Assembly: GCA_910578175.1 (NCBI GenBank)
Contig: CAJTPF010000030.1
Span: 1-24,169, forward strand
DNA from: an uncultured Lachnospiraceae bacterium
Lineage (GTDB): Bacteria > Bacillota > Clostridia > Lachnospirales > Lachnospiraceae
Length of the DNA: 24,169 nucleotides
Direction: 5' to 3'
The translations under genes were made by a program, and so were the position numbers. Each line of letters starts with the position of its first letter. Position 1 is the first letter of the stretch. Under the pieces are notes generated by a model. It made no database searches, was not told the origin of the DNA, and was given only the letters and a program-made list of their open reading frames with translations. Below, in pieces: positions 1 to 8,038 of the stretch.

Positions 1-1
1 A

Positions 2-61
2 GTAATGAATTTGGTAAGTAAATTAGATCATATGATTTTTATGGAAAGGAAAAGGATGTGA
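2..61 (+). CDS. possible 3' end of an upstream gene (partial)
   Basis: One frame stays open from the left edge and ends at a TGA whose last base is the A of the pullulanase ATG (a TGATG overlap). The other two forward frames hit stops within the first 60 bases. A start-stop overlap like this is typical of translationally coupled genes, so the pullulanase could be the second gene of an operon. Only about 19 codons are visible, which is short enough to be open by chance, and the residues show no recognisable family. This is weak evidence and is offered only as a possibility. Confidence 0.25.
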   Translation, partial: VMNLVSKLDHMIFMERKRM

Positions 62-2085
62 TGAATATTAATCAATTATACGTAAGTGACTGGCTTGGGA
101 AATATTCCACAAAAGAGTTTGAAGAAATGTTTACCTATGAGGCAGATGATTTAGGTATGCGGTTGAACGGAGAAGATATCGTATTAAAATGCTGGTCTCC
201 GTTTGCAACACAGATATTATTAAATATCTACTTATCCGGGGAAGAGAGCAGTACATGCGTGGAACAGATTCAGATGGTTTGTGGGGAAAAAGGAATTTGG
301 CAGACTACTTTAGATGTGTCAGGGTATTTAAACAAATATTATGATTTTACAATCATATTTGAAAATATTTCAAAAAATGAAACAGTCCGGGTCACTGCGT
401 GCGATCCATATGCAAGAGCAGTAGGTGTAAATGGGAAAAAGGCGATGTTTATAGATTTAAAGGAGACGAATCCGGATGGATGGGATGCCGACCGGAATCC
501 AAATCAGTCTATGGCATGGAATGATATGATAATTTACGAGCTGCATACCAGAGATTTATCGGCTGATTTAAAATCGGGTATAAAAAACAGAGGAAAGTTT
601 TTGGGACTGATCGAAAATGAGACTTATATTGCAGACGGAAAGGAGAAGGTTAAGACCGGTTTAGATCATATCAAGGATCTGGGAATCACCCATCTTCATC
701 TTCTGCCATTTTATGATTATGGATCCGTAGATGAGAGCCGGCCATATGATGAGAATAAATATAACTGGGGATATGATCCTGTGAATTATAATGTACCAGA
801 GGGTTCTTATTCCACAAATCCTTATGATGGAGATGTAAGGATCAGGGAGTTGAAACAGACAATCTATCAACTGCACCAAAATGGTATCAGTGTGGTGATG
901 GATGTGGTTTACAATCATACATATAATGAAGAGTTCTGTTTTAATAAGATGGTTCCCGGCTATTTTTACCGTATTGGTGATGACGGGGTATTGTCCAATG
1001 GTTCGGAATGTGGAAACGATACTGCAGCGGAAAGAAGCATGGTCAGAAAATATATTGTGGATTCCGTTCTGTATTGGGCAGGAGAATATCATATCGACGG
1101 ATTTCGTTTTGATTTGCTGGGATTACTGGATACGGAAACTATGCAGGAGATCCGAAAAGGGCTGGATAATATCAGACCCAATATTCTGATTTATGGAGAA
1201 GGCTGGAAACTGCACACCGTTTTAACAAAGAAAAACGTTATTCTGGCAACACAGGAACATGTGAGTGAGATGGACAGAGTTGCAATGTTTAGCGATAATC
1301 TCAGGGATGCCATTAAAGGAAGTGTTTTTAAAAAAGAAGATAAGGGATATATATCGGGAAATCAGAATTATACAGATGAAATCAAAACTTCTCTGATGGG
1401 ATTGCCGGATTGGGCAAGCAATCCGGAGCAGGTGATCAACTATACTTCCTGTCATGACAATTATACCTTATTTGATAAGATCGCTTTATGTAATAAGCAA
1501 ATTGAGATGGAGGAAAGAATCCGGCAGAATAAGCTGGCAATCGCAATTGTAATGCTGTCCCAGGGGATTCCGCTTCTTCACGCAGGAGAAGAGCTGTTAA
1601 GGACAAAGATGGATCGTCAGGGAGAATTTGTCGCCGACAGTGTCCGGGAGGGAGATGATGTTAATTCCATTAAATGGGAAGTGCTGCTTCAGCCGGAATA
1701 TCAGGATGTATATCGGTATTACAAGGGATTGATAGCATTTCGTAAAAATACCCGGGCGTTGCATATGACTGATCCTGAAGAAATAAAAAAAGCATATGTG
1801 TTTGCGGAAACGGGAAATGAACTGGTGATTTGTTTTAAAATAGTTCAAAAGGATGAAACAATCATCGTTGTATTAAATGGGGATGGTAAGCCGGCTGAAA
1901 TAAATTTGAACGATGTATTTGATAAAGGGAAATCTGCGGATGATATGTTTAAAGGGAAGAATTACCGGTGTTATATAAACGGACAGTCAGCAGACTGTAA
2001 TCCGGTTTCCGAAACCGTTTATGATAGAAATGACTGTACCGTTAAGGTTCAGGCACAGTCATGTATGGTGTTAAAAAATCTTTAG
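61..2085 (+). CDS. pulA: type I pullulanase (GH13 glycogen/maltodextrin debranching enzyme)
   Basis: This enzyme hydrolyses alpha-1,6 branch links in pullulan, limit dextrins or glycogen. There is no signal peptide, so it should act in the cytoplasm on imported maltodextrins or storage glycogen. Residues about 1-120 look like the N-terminal CBM48-type domain. The type I pullulanase motif YNWGYDP lies near residue 235. GH13 catalytic residues are visible: the nucleophile Asp in DGFRFDLLG (near 351), the acid/base Glu in YGEGW (near 380) and the transition-state Asp in SCHDN (near 466). A C-terminal beta domain of roughly 100 residues follows the barrel. The length of 674 residues fits the family. 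A GTG lies directly before the chosen ATG; SD-like AAAGGA at 45-50 and 51-56 could serve either. The stop overlaps the stop of the convergent lacI-type gene, and malQ and glgP follow beyond it. Confidence 0.95.
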   Translation: MNINQLYVSDWLGKYSTKEFEEMFTYEADDLGMRLNGEDIVLKCWSPFATQILLNIYLSGEESSTCVEQIQMVCGEKGIWQTTLDVSGYLNKYYDFTIIFENISKNETVRVTACDPYARAVGVNGKKAMFIDLKETNPDGWDADRNPNQSMAWNDMIIYELHTRDLSADLKSGIKNRGKFLGLIENETYIADGKEKVKTGLDHIKDLGITHLHLLPFYDYGSVDESRPYDENKYNWGYDPVNYNVPEGSYSTNPYDGDVRIRELKQTIYQLHQNGISVVMDVVYNHTYNEEFCFNKMVPGYFYRIGDDGVLSNGSECGNDTAAERSMVRKYIVDSVLYWAGEYHIDGFRFDLLGLLDTETMQEIRKGLDNIRPNILIYGEGWKLHTVLTKKNVILATQEHVSEMDRVAMFSDNLRDAIKGSVFKKEDKGYISGNQNYTDEIKTSLMGLPDWASNPEQVINYTSCHDNYTLFDKIALCNKQIEMEERIRQNKLAIAIVMLSQGIPLLHAGEELLRTKMDRQGEFVADSVREGDDVNSIKWEVLLQPEYQDVYRYYKGLIAFRKNTRALHMTDPEEIKKAYVFAETGNELVICFKIVQKDETIIVVLNGDGKPAEINLNDVFDKGKSADDMFKGKNYRCYINGQSADCNPVSETVYDRNDCTVKVQAQSCMVLKNL

Positions 2086-3089
2086 TTCTGACGTCTGCAG
2101 GTGCTTTCCCGGATGATCAACTTGGGGCGAAGCAGAAATTTGCTGACAGGGATATGATTGATCAGGCAGTCCAGCAGGGTGAAAGCGCTGCGTCCGAGGT
2201 TCTGACGGTCCTGACGGATTGTGGTAAGCGGAGGAGTCAGATTTGCACAGAACGGCAGGTCGTCAAAGCCTATGATACTGATATCTTCCGGAACGCGAAG
2301 GCCCCGTTTTGTAACTTCGGATATGGCCCCGGAAGCGATCAGGTCGCTGGCGCATATAATGGCAGTTGCGCCGTTGTCAATAAATTTTGGAACATGGTAT
2401 TTGGCACAGTCTGGCACGTAGTACCCGTATTCGAACAGAGCGGGATAGATTTTCAGATTTAATTCTTTCATTACAGCCTCAAATGCCTGGGTACGTTCAT
2501 AGGATACCATACTGTTTTTGGCGCCGTTCAGGAAGGCTATTTTTTGATGGCCCAGTTCAAATAAATGGGTGACAGCCAGTTTCAGTCCTTCATAACAGTC
2601 GGTGCCAACATATCCGGCTTTGGGATTGCTTTGGATATGATTATCAAACAGCACAGTGGGAAATCTGGTTTTGGAAATCTGGACACTGTAATCATTATGC
2701 ATGGAAAAACCGATCAGAAAGGCTCCGCAGTAACGGTTGGTAAGCAGAAATTTATCATACTGGCTTGTACTTTGGGCATTGAGATTAGATGGGATGATAT
2801 CGGTCTGCCAGTTGCGCATGGAAGCCGATTGACGGAATCCCTGGATCAGGTCGTAGCCAAATGCATCGCGGTTTTCGTAATCCATATTTTCTATAAAGAC
2901 ACAGACTTTCCGTTCTGCGGTATTATTGATCAGCGTTTTCTTTCTTTTTGGGGTATATCCCAGTTCGATTGCGGTATCCAGTACCATCTGTCTGGTTTCG
3001 TCACTGATATCGCTGGCATTATTCAGTCCTTTGGAAACGGTACTTACCGCAATTCCCAGGCGGTCGGCAATATCTTTAATCGTTGCCAT
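2082..3089 (-). CDS. LacI/GalR-family transcriptional regulator
   Basis: This is a 335-residue DNA-binding repressor of the LacI family, with a headpiece and hinge at residues about 2-60 (TIKDIADRLGIAVSTVSKGL is the recognition helix region) and a periplasmic-binding-protein-like sugar-sensing domain after that (RTQAFEAVM, IICASDLIASGA and IIGFDDLPF are family landmarks). The frame extends 12 codons further upstream, but the ATG at 3089 is preceded by GGAG at good spacing and gives the canonical MATIKDIA start. The gene lies between pulA and malQ, so it most likely controls alpha-glucan use; the true effector (maltose, maltodextrin or another sugar) cannot be read from sequence. An inverted repeat over its own promoter suggests autoregulation. 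Its 3' end overlaps pulA tail to tail by four bases. Confidence 0.93.
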   Translation of the reverse strand: MATIKDIADRLGIAVSTVSKGLNNASDISDETRQMVLDTAIELGYTPKRKKTLINNTAERKVCVFIENMDYENRDAFGYDLIQGFRQSASMRNWQTDIIPSNLNAQSTSQYDKFLLTNRYCGAFLIGFSMHNDYSVQISKTRFPTVLFDNHIQSNPKAGYVGTDCYEGLKLAVTHLFELGHQKIAFLNGAKNSMVSYERTQAFEAVMKELNLKIYPALFEYGYYVPDCAKYHVPKFIDNGATAIICASDLIASGAISEVTKRGLRVPEDISIIGFDDLPFCANLTPPLTTIRQDRQNLGRSAFTLLDCLINHIPVSKFLLRPKLIIRESTCRRQN

Positions 3090-3116
3090 AAGCAGGCTCC
3101 TTTCCGAAATACAATT

Positions 3117-3147
3117 ATTCGACACTAATATATCAGAAATGTCGAAT
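3117..3147. promoter_or_regulatory. inverted repeat, candidate LacI-family operator
   Basis: ATTCGACA at 3117-3124 and its exact reverse complement TGTCGAAT at 3140-3147 are separated by 15 bases. The right arm overlaps the -10 of the leftward lacI promoter and the left arm lies in its early transcribed region. A further half-site ATTCGA is at 3286-3291, just downstream of the malQ promoter. Binding by the adjacent LacI-type protein is inferred from position and symmetry only. Confidence 0.5.
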
Positions 3148-3154
3148 TATAGCA
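3146..3154 (-). promoter_or_regulatory. extended -10 promoter of the lacI-type gene
   Basis: Read leftward, the sequence TGCTATAAT combines a perfect TATAAT (3151 to 3146) with the upstream TGN of an extended -10. No good -35 is seen at 17 bases. Initiation would fall near 3139, about 50 bases before the ATG at 3089. Confidence 0.55.
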
Positions 3155-3159
3155 AGTTA

Positions 3160-3190
3160 TTTTTCGAGGTTTTTCGAAAAAAAACGAAAA
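3160..3190. repeat. phased CGA half-sites around a TTTTTCGAAAAA palindrome
   Basis: TTTTTCGA occurs at 3160-3167 and again at 3170-3177. The second copy is half of the perfect palindrome TTTTTCGAAAAA at 3170-3181. A third CGA follows in AAAACGAAAA at 3181-3190. The three CG steps begin at 3165, 3175 and 3185, exactly 10 bases apart, so they face the same side of the helix. A CG-centred palindrome is typical of LacI-family operators; here it sits upstream of both divergent promoters. Function is inferred. Confidence 0.4.
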
Positions 3191-3236
3191 TGAATAAAAT
3201 AAAATAAAAAAACAAATAAATATCGATTTTAGTTAC

Positions 3237-3265
3237 TTGACGCCATATATACGAAATGGTAAAAT
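3237..3265 (+). promoter_or_regulatory. sigma-A type promoter of malQ
   Basis: TTGACG (3237-3242), a 17-base spacer and TAAAAT (3260-3265) make a near-consensus housekeeping promoter. Initiation is expected near 3272, giving a leader of about 35 bases that contains the RBS GAGGTG (3296-3301). Confidence 0.75.
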
Positions 3266-3306
3266 GTACTAGTAGTTGGAACTAAATTCGAGGATGAGGT
3301 GAAATC

Positions 3307-4818
3307 ATGGCTGACAAGAATCAAACATCAGAGAAAAAGCTCGAACGCGGCGCAGGCTTGTTATTACCAATAAGCAGTCTGCCTTCTCCATATGGAATTG
3401 GCACGTTGGGCGATGCGGCATATAAATTTGTCGATTTTTTAGTAAAAGCCGGTCAAAAGTATTGGCAGGTGCTTCCGGTTGGGCCGACCAGTTACGGTGA
3501 CAGTCCATATCAGTCTTTTTCGGCATTTGCAGGAAATCCATATTTTATTGATTTGGATTATCTGGTGAAGGAAGGATTGATCACAAAAGCACAGATTAAA
3601 AAATTCCCATGGGGGGATAATGAAGAATATATTGATTACGCAACAGTTTATGAATCAAGATTTCAAATACTGAGAATCGCATTTGAAAACAGCGATCATA
3701 AAGACACTTCCGGATATCGTCAGTTTTTGGAGGAGAATCAATACTGGCTGGATGATTACAGCTTATATATGGCAGTTAAATTCAGTTTTGAGAGCCGTGG
3801 CTGGCAGGAATGGGACAGAGACATTAAGCTTCGTGAGCCGGAAGCATTACAGAGATATCAGAACGAATTGTCTGAGGACATTGAATTCTGGAAATTCTGT
3901 CAGTATAAATTTTTTGAACAGTGGAATAATTTAAGAAACTATGCCAATGAAAGCGGCATTGAAATGATCGGAGATATCCCGATCTATGTTGCCATGGACA
4001 GTGCTGATGTCTGGGCGCATAAAGAATTATTTGAGCTGGATGAAGACTGTGAGCCGATTAATGTAGCCGGAGTTCCACCGGATGCCTTTTCAGCAGATGG
4101 ACAACTCTGGGGAAATCCTTTATATAGATGGGATAAAATGGAAGAACGGGGATTTGAATGGTGGAAACAGAGAATGGCCAGCAATTCCAGATTATATGAT
4201 TATATTCGTATCGACCATTTTATCGGTGTTGTGAATTATTATTCCATAGAAGCAAGCTGCACAAACGCAAAAGAAGGTGTCTGGAGAACCGGACCGGGTA
4301 AGAAACTTACGGACGCCATAGACAGCGCCATTGGAGATGCAAAGATAATTGCAGAAGACCTGGGAATCGTCAGTCAGCCGGTACGGGATCTGTTAGCAGA
4401 AACAGGATATCCGGGAATGAACATCATAGAGTTTGCATTTGATGGAACACCGGAGAATACGCATCTTCCGCATAATTATAAACCAAATTCACTGGTATAT
4501 GGCGGAACCCATGACAATGAGACGGTAGCAGGTTTCTTTACGGGGAAGAAAGCAAAAGATCTGAAATATGCATATAAGTATCTGGGCGTGGATAACAAGG
4601 CGGATATACCAAAAGCAGTATTGCGAGCAGCATATGCCAGTGTGGCAGCTATTGCGGTCTTCCAGGTACAGGATATTCTGGAACTGGATAATTCGGCCAG
4701 AATGAATACACCGTCCACAGTTGGAGATAACTGGAAATGGAGAATGAAAAAAGGCAGCCTGACTACTGCACATGCCAAAGAATTAAAAGAATTAGCCGAA
4801 TTCTATGCCAGAATTTAG
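3307..4818 (+). CDS. malQ: 4-alpha-glucanotransferase (amylomaltase, GH77)
   Basis: This enzyme transfers glucan segments between maltodextrins and releases glucose, so short oligomers are extended into substrates for the phosphorylase. The 503-residue length is normal for the bacterial GH77 enzyme. The N-terminal RGAGLLLPISSLPSPYGIG signature is at about 15-35. Catalytic residues are visible: the nucleophile Asp in RIDHF (residue 303), the acid/base Glu in IIAEDLG (350) and the third carboxylate in GTHDNE (Asp403). The start has GAGGTG five bases upstream and a strong promoter before it. glgP follows after 75 bases, so the pair is probably at least partly co-transcribed. The protein should be cytoplasmic, as there is no signal peptide. 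Confidence 0.97.
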   Translation: MADKNQTSEKKLERGAGLLLPISSLPSPYGIGTLGDAAYKFVDFLVKAGQKYWQVLPVGPTSYGDSPYQSFSAFAGNPYFIDLDYLVKEGLITKAQIKKFPWGDNEEYIDYATVYESRFQILRIAFENSDHKDTSGYRQFLEENQYWLDDYSLYMAVKFSFESRGWQEWDRDIKLREPEALQRYQNELSEDIEFWKFCQYKFFEQWNNLRNYANESGIEMIGDIPIYVAMDSADVWAHKELFELDEDCEPINVAGVPPDAFSADGQLWGNPLYRWDKMEERGFEWWKQRMASNSRLYDYIRIDHFIGVVNYYSIEASCTNAKEGVWRTGPGKKLTDAIDSAIGDAKIIAEDLGIVSQPVRDLLAETGYPGMNIIEFAFDGTPENTHLPHNYKPNSLVYGGTHDNETVAGFFTGKKAKDLKYAYKYLGVDNKADIPKAVLRAAYASVAAIAVFQVQDILELDNSARMNTPSTVGDNWKWRMKKGSLTTAHAKELKELAEFYARI

Positions 4819-4893
4819 TTGATAATAATGGTACTATTAATAATTTTTAATATAATTTTTGAGCTTAAAAGCGGATAGGAGAAAAAAAGCAAA

Positions 4894-7245
4894 ATGAGTA
4901 CATTTAAAGAGAACATTGTAACTATTTTAGACCTTGACTATAATAAGACAATTAAAGATGCTACAACTGTAGAGCTTTATAATGCCGTTTCAAAGGCAGC
5001 AATGAAGAGCATTTCCAATCAGTGGTCATGGGAAACGGAAAGCAAGAAAGTCTGCTATCTTTCCGCAGAATTTCTGATAGGAAGACTGGTATATAATAAC
5101 CTGATGAACCTGGGATTATTAAATCAGCTGACAGAACTTTTCTGTGAAAACGGCATTGATATCAGAATATTTGAAGATATTGAAGATAATGCTTTGGGAA
5201 ATGGTGGTTTAGGACGTCTTGCAGCATGTTTCCTTGATTCGGCAGCAACTCAGAATGTTACATTAAATGGTTATGGTATCAGATATCGCTATGGTATTTT
5301 TAAACAGTACTTTGAAAACGGTTTCCAGAAGGAGACGGCTGATAACTGGACAGAGTTTGGTGATCCGTGGTCAGTAAGAAGAGAAGAAGATAAGGTAAAA
5401 GTTGATTTCAAGGGACAGTCTGTATGGGCAGTTCCGTATGATACACCTGTCATCGGTTATGGTGCAGCTAAGATCAATACATTAAGATTATGGCAGGCGG
5501 AGCCGATTGAAGAGTTTAATTTTGATTTATTTAACGAGCAGAAGTATGACAAATCAGTAAAAGAAAAGAACGATGCAGAAGCTATTACAAGTGTATTATA
5601 TCCGAACGATTCGACCGATGCAGGTAAGAAGTTAAGATTAAAACAGCAGTATTTCTTCTCAAGCGCTTCCTTACAGGATGTTATTAAGAAATATAAAGCT
5701 CATTATGGAAATGATTTCTCTCATTTCTCAAAAGAATATGCAATTCAGTTAAACGATACCCATCCGGTCGTATCAATTCCTGAATTATGCCGTTTATTGA
5801 TTGAACAGGAAGGATTGACCTTTAATAAAGCATTAAAGATCTGTAAAGAAGTATTTGCATATACCAATCATACCGTTATGTCAGAAGCACTTGAAAAATG
5901 GGGTGTGAAGTTATTCAAGGCGGTACTTCCGAATGTGTACAAGTATGTTGTTAAGATTAACAATGTATTATTAAAGGAACTGGAAGAAAAGGGAATTTCC
6001 GATGAAGATAAGAAGATGTATCAGATCATTGATACTCCTTACGGCAACGACTGGGAAGTCATTCATATGGCAAGACTGGCGATTTATGCCAGCCATTCTA
6101 CCAACGGTGTTGCCTGGATTCATACAGAGATTCTTAAGAATGATGCCTTACATGAATGGTATGAGTTATATCCGGAGCGTTTCAATAATAAGACAAACGG
6201 TATTACCCAGAGAAGATGGCTTGCACTGGCAAACATGGAACTGGCAGGATTCATCAATGATAAGATCGGAAACAGCTGGATCACCAATCTGGATGAATTA
6301 AAGAAGCTAGAGAAGTTCAAAGACGATAAGGCTGTTATCAAACAGTTTGATGATATAAAGAAGATTAAAAAACAGCAGCTTGCTGATTATATCAAGGAAA
6401 AGGAAGGTATTGAGATCGATCCTAATTTCATCTTTGATATCCAGGTTAAGAGATTACATGAGTATAAACGTCAGTTGTTAAATGCATTTTCTATTCTTGA
6501 CATTTATTATGGTTTAAAAGATGGAAGGATTAAAGACTTCAATCCGACTGTATTTATCTTTGGTGCAAAAGCAGCTCCGGGCTATATGAGAGCAAAGGGC
6601 ATTATTAAGTTTATCAATGAAATCGCTAAGATGATCGCAAACGATCCTGAAGTAAATGATAAACTGCAGGTAGTGTTTGTATCAAACTACTGCGTATCCT
6701 ATGCAGAAAAGATTACTCCGGCAGCAGACGTATCTGAGCAGATCTCTACCGCAGGTACGGAAGCATCCGGTACGGGTAATATGAAATTTATGTTAAACGG
6801 TGCGGTTACACTGGGAACTTATGATGGCGCTAACGTAGAAATCGTAGAGCAGGCAGGCGAGGAAAATAACTATATCTTTGGCGACAGAGTAGAAGATATC
6901 GAAAGAATTAAGGATACTTACTGTGCAAGAGACTTATATGATTCCAATCCGAGAATCAAGAAAGTAGTCGATACTTTGATTGACGGTACATTAAGCGATG
7001 ACGGAACAGGACTGTTCCAGGAATTATATACCTCATTACTGGATGGAGCAAGCTGGCATAAGGCAGACCATTATTTCTTATTAGAAGATTTAATGTCATA
7101 CTGCGATGCAAAATTACAGGTAAACAAAGATTACTCTGATACATTTGCATTTAGACAGAAGTGTTTTATGAATACGGCAAATGCTGGTAAATTCTCAAGT
7201 GACAGAACAATCCTGGATTACGCAAAGGAAATTTGGGAAGCATAA
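4894..7245 (+). CDS. glgP: glycogen/starch/maltodextrin phosphorylase (GT35)
   Basis: This PLP-dependent enzyme phosphorolyses alpha-1,4 glucan ends to glucose 1-phosphate. The sequence shows the phosphorylase N-terminal core (EDNALGNGGLGRLAACFLDS near residues 96-117), substrate-site segments such as LNDTHPVVSIPEL and TNGITQRRW, and the family signature EASGTGNMKF with the PLP-binding lysine at residue 631, followed by NGAVTLGTYDGANVEI. At 783 residues it is in the normal range. RBS GGAG lies about 14 bases before the ATG in an A-rich leader. A TATAAT at 4851-4856 in the malQ-glgP gap has no convincing -35. Transcription ends at the strong hairpin at 7274-7314. The codon choice suggests high expression. 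With pulA and malQ it completes cytoplasmic glucan breakdown. Confidence 0.97.
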   Translation: MSTFKENIVTILDLDYNKTIKDATTVELYNAVSKAAMKSISNQWSWETESKKVCYLSAEFLIGRLVYNNLMNLGLLNQLTELFCENGIDIRIFEDIEDNALGNGGLGRLAACFLDSAATQNVTLNGYGIRYRYGIFKQYFENGFQKETADNWTEFGDPWSVRREEDKVKVDFKGQSVWAVPYDTPVIGYGAAKINTLRLWQAEPIEEFNFDLFNEQKYDKSVKEKNDAEAITSVLYPNDSTDAGKKLRLKQQYFFSSASLQDVIKKYKAHYGNDFSHFSKEYAIQLNDTHPVVSIPELCRLLIEQEGLTFNKALKICKEVFAYTNHTVMSEALEKWGVKLFKAVLPNVYKYVVKINNVLLKELEEKGISDEDKKMYQIIDTPYGNDWEVIHMARLAIYASHSTNGVAWIHTEILKNDALHEWYELYPERFNNKTNGITQRRWLALANMELAGFINDKIGNSWITNLDELKKLEKFKDDKAVIKQFDDIKKIKKQQLADYIKEKEGIEIDPNFIFDIQVKRLHEYKRQLLNAFSILDIYYGLKDGRIKDFNPTVFIFGAKAAPGYMRAKGIIKFINEIAKMIANDPEVNDKLQVVFVSNYCVSYAEKITPAADVSEQISTAGTEASGTGNMKFMLNGAVTLGTYDGANVEIVEQAGEENNYIFGDRVEDIERIKDTYCARDLYDSNPRIKKVVDTLIDGTLSDDGTGLFQELYTSLLDGASWHKADHYFLLEDLMSYCDAKLQVNKDYSDTFAFRQKCFMNTANAGKFSSDRTILDYAKEIWEA

Positions 7246-7273
7246 AAAGACTGCTTGAAATATTAATGTTTTA

Positions 7274-7314
7274 ACGAGAGTCACATTCATTGCTGGAATG
7301 TGACTCTCGTTTTT
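7274..7314 (+). terminator. intrinsic terminator of the malQ-glgP unit
   Basis: A perfect 15-bp stem (7274-7288 with 7296-7310) closes a 7-base loop and is followed at once by a run of T. It lies 28 bases after the glgP stop. There is no comparable T-run in the opposite direction, so it should work rightward only. Confidence 0.92.
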
Positions 7315-7332
7315 ATCCGGACAACAAGTATT

Positions 7333-8016
7333 ATGGATTCCGGAGATGAAAAATTATTAAGAGAAAAGAGAAATAAGATGATGGAACGTAAAGAAGAGCT
7401 GTCGGCAGATAACAGAGAAAAATTTGATATTATATCGTTAAAGATTCGTTTTGCCCATATAGATGAACGGGACGGCAATAAATTTTTAAACCGGTGCCTG
7501 GATTTGTTCTTTGAAGCTGAACAGAAAGGGATTTTGCCGGAAGAATTGCTGGGAACCCGGGATCTTGAATCATTCTGTGAAGATTTTATCAGGGAAGCCA
7601 GAAAAGAATATTCTTTTTTAAAAAGAATTTATTGGGAAATTTCTTATATTCCAATGGTTTTGCTGTTATATTTAGGAATTTTTGAAATGGGTCCGGAAAT
7701 GATACTTTACTGGAGTGAATTTGGTTTTACTCATGCAGTGCGGGTTAATACCGGAATGCTGATAAATACTTTCGTTGTATTGATGCTGATCAATCTGCTG
7801 CTGTCCCGGTTTCCTTCATTGTATATAAAATTAAACGGCACAGACAGCAGAAAATGTTTTTTTCTGCTATGGCTGTTGTTGGTATTATTTATCTTTGTAA
7901 CGGTTATTGTGAAACAATATATGTCTGTATATATGTTTCAAATGAATTATTTTATATTTGCCGGAGTCCTTCTGCTGATCTGTATCCTTCAAAACATTTT
8001 GGAACATAGAAAGTAA
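7333..8016 (+). CDS. membrane protein of unknown function with cytoplasmic helical domain
   Basis: I do not recognise this gene. The 227-residue product has a charged, helical N-terminal half (about 1-105) and then four hydrophobic segments that look like membrane helices (near 112-130, 148-168, 178-198 and 205-222). The N-terminal segment LFFEAEQKGILPEELLG...SFCEDF resembles, in style, the soluble domains of DUF1048/DUF1129-type Firmicutes membrane proteins, but I cannot confirm membership. The frame opens earlier at 7300, but that ATG lies inside the glgP terminator stem, so the ATG at 7333 is preferred; it has no good RBS, and ATGs at 7378/7381 are alternatives. It may be expressed by read-through of the terminator. 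Its end is only 22 bases from the convergent tldE-like gene. Confidence 0.6.
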   Translation: MDSGDEKLLREKRNKMMERKEELSADNREKFDIISLKIRFAHIDERDGNKFLNRCLDLFFEAEQKGILPEELLGTRDLESFCEDFIREARKEYSFLKRIYWEISYIPMVLLLYLGIFEMGPEMILYWSEFGFTHAVRVNTGMLINTFVVLMLINLLLSRFPSLYIKLNGTDSRKCFFLLWLLLVLFIFVTVIVKQYMSVYMFQMNYFIFAGVLLLICILQNILEHRK

Positions 8017-8038
8017 CCGGAAGAAATGATGGGGATCC

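Noticed and set aside
661..1092. Long antisense frames inside pulA, and similar ones in malQ, tldD, the M16C gene, era and ppdK
   Set aside because: They have no RBS or family resemblance, and their proteins are low-complexity shadows of the well-supported genes on the other strand.
3090..3125. A 12-residue N-terminal extension of the LacI-type regulator
   Set aside because: The ATG at 3089 has a well-spaced GGAG and gives the canonical MATIKDIA start of the family. The extension overlaps the candidate operator arm.
7300..7332. An earlier start for the orphan membrane protein
   Set aside because: That ATG lies in the right arm of the glgP terminator hairpin and has no RBS.
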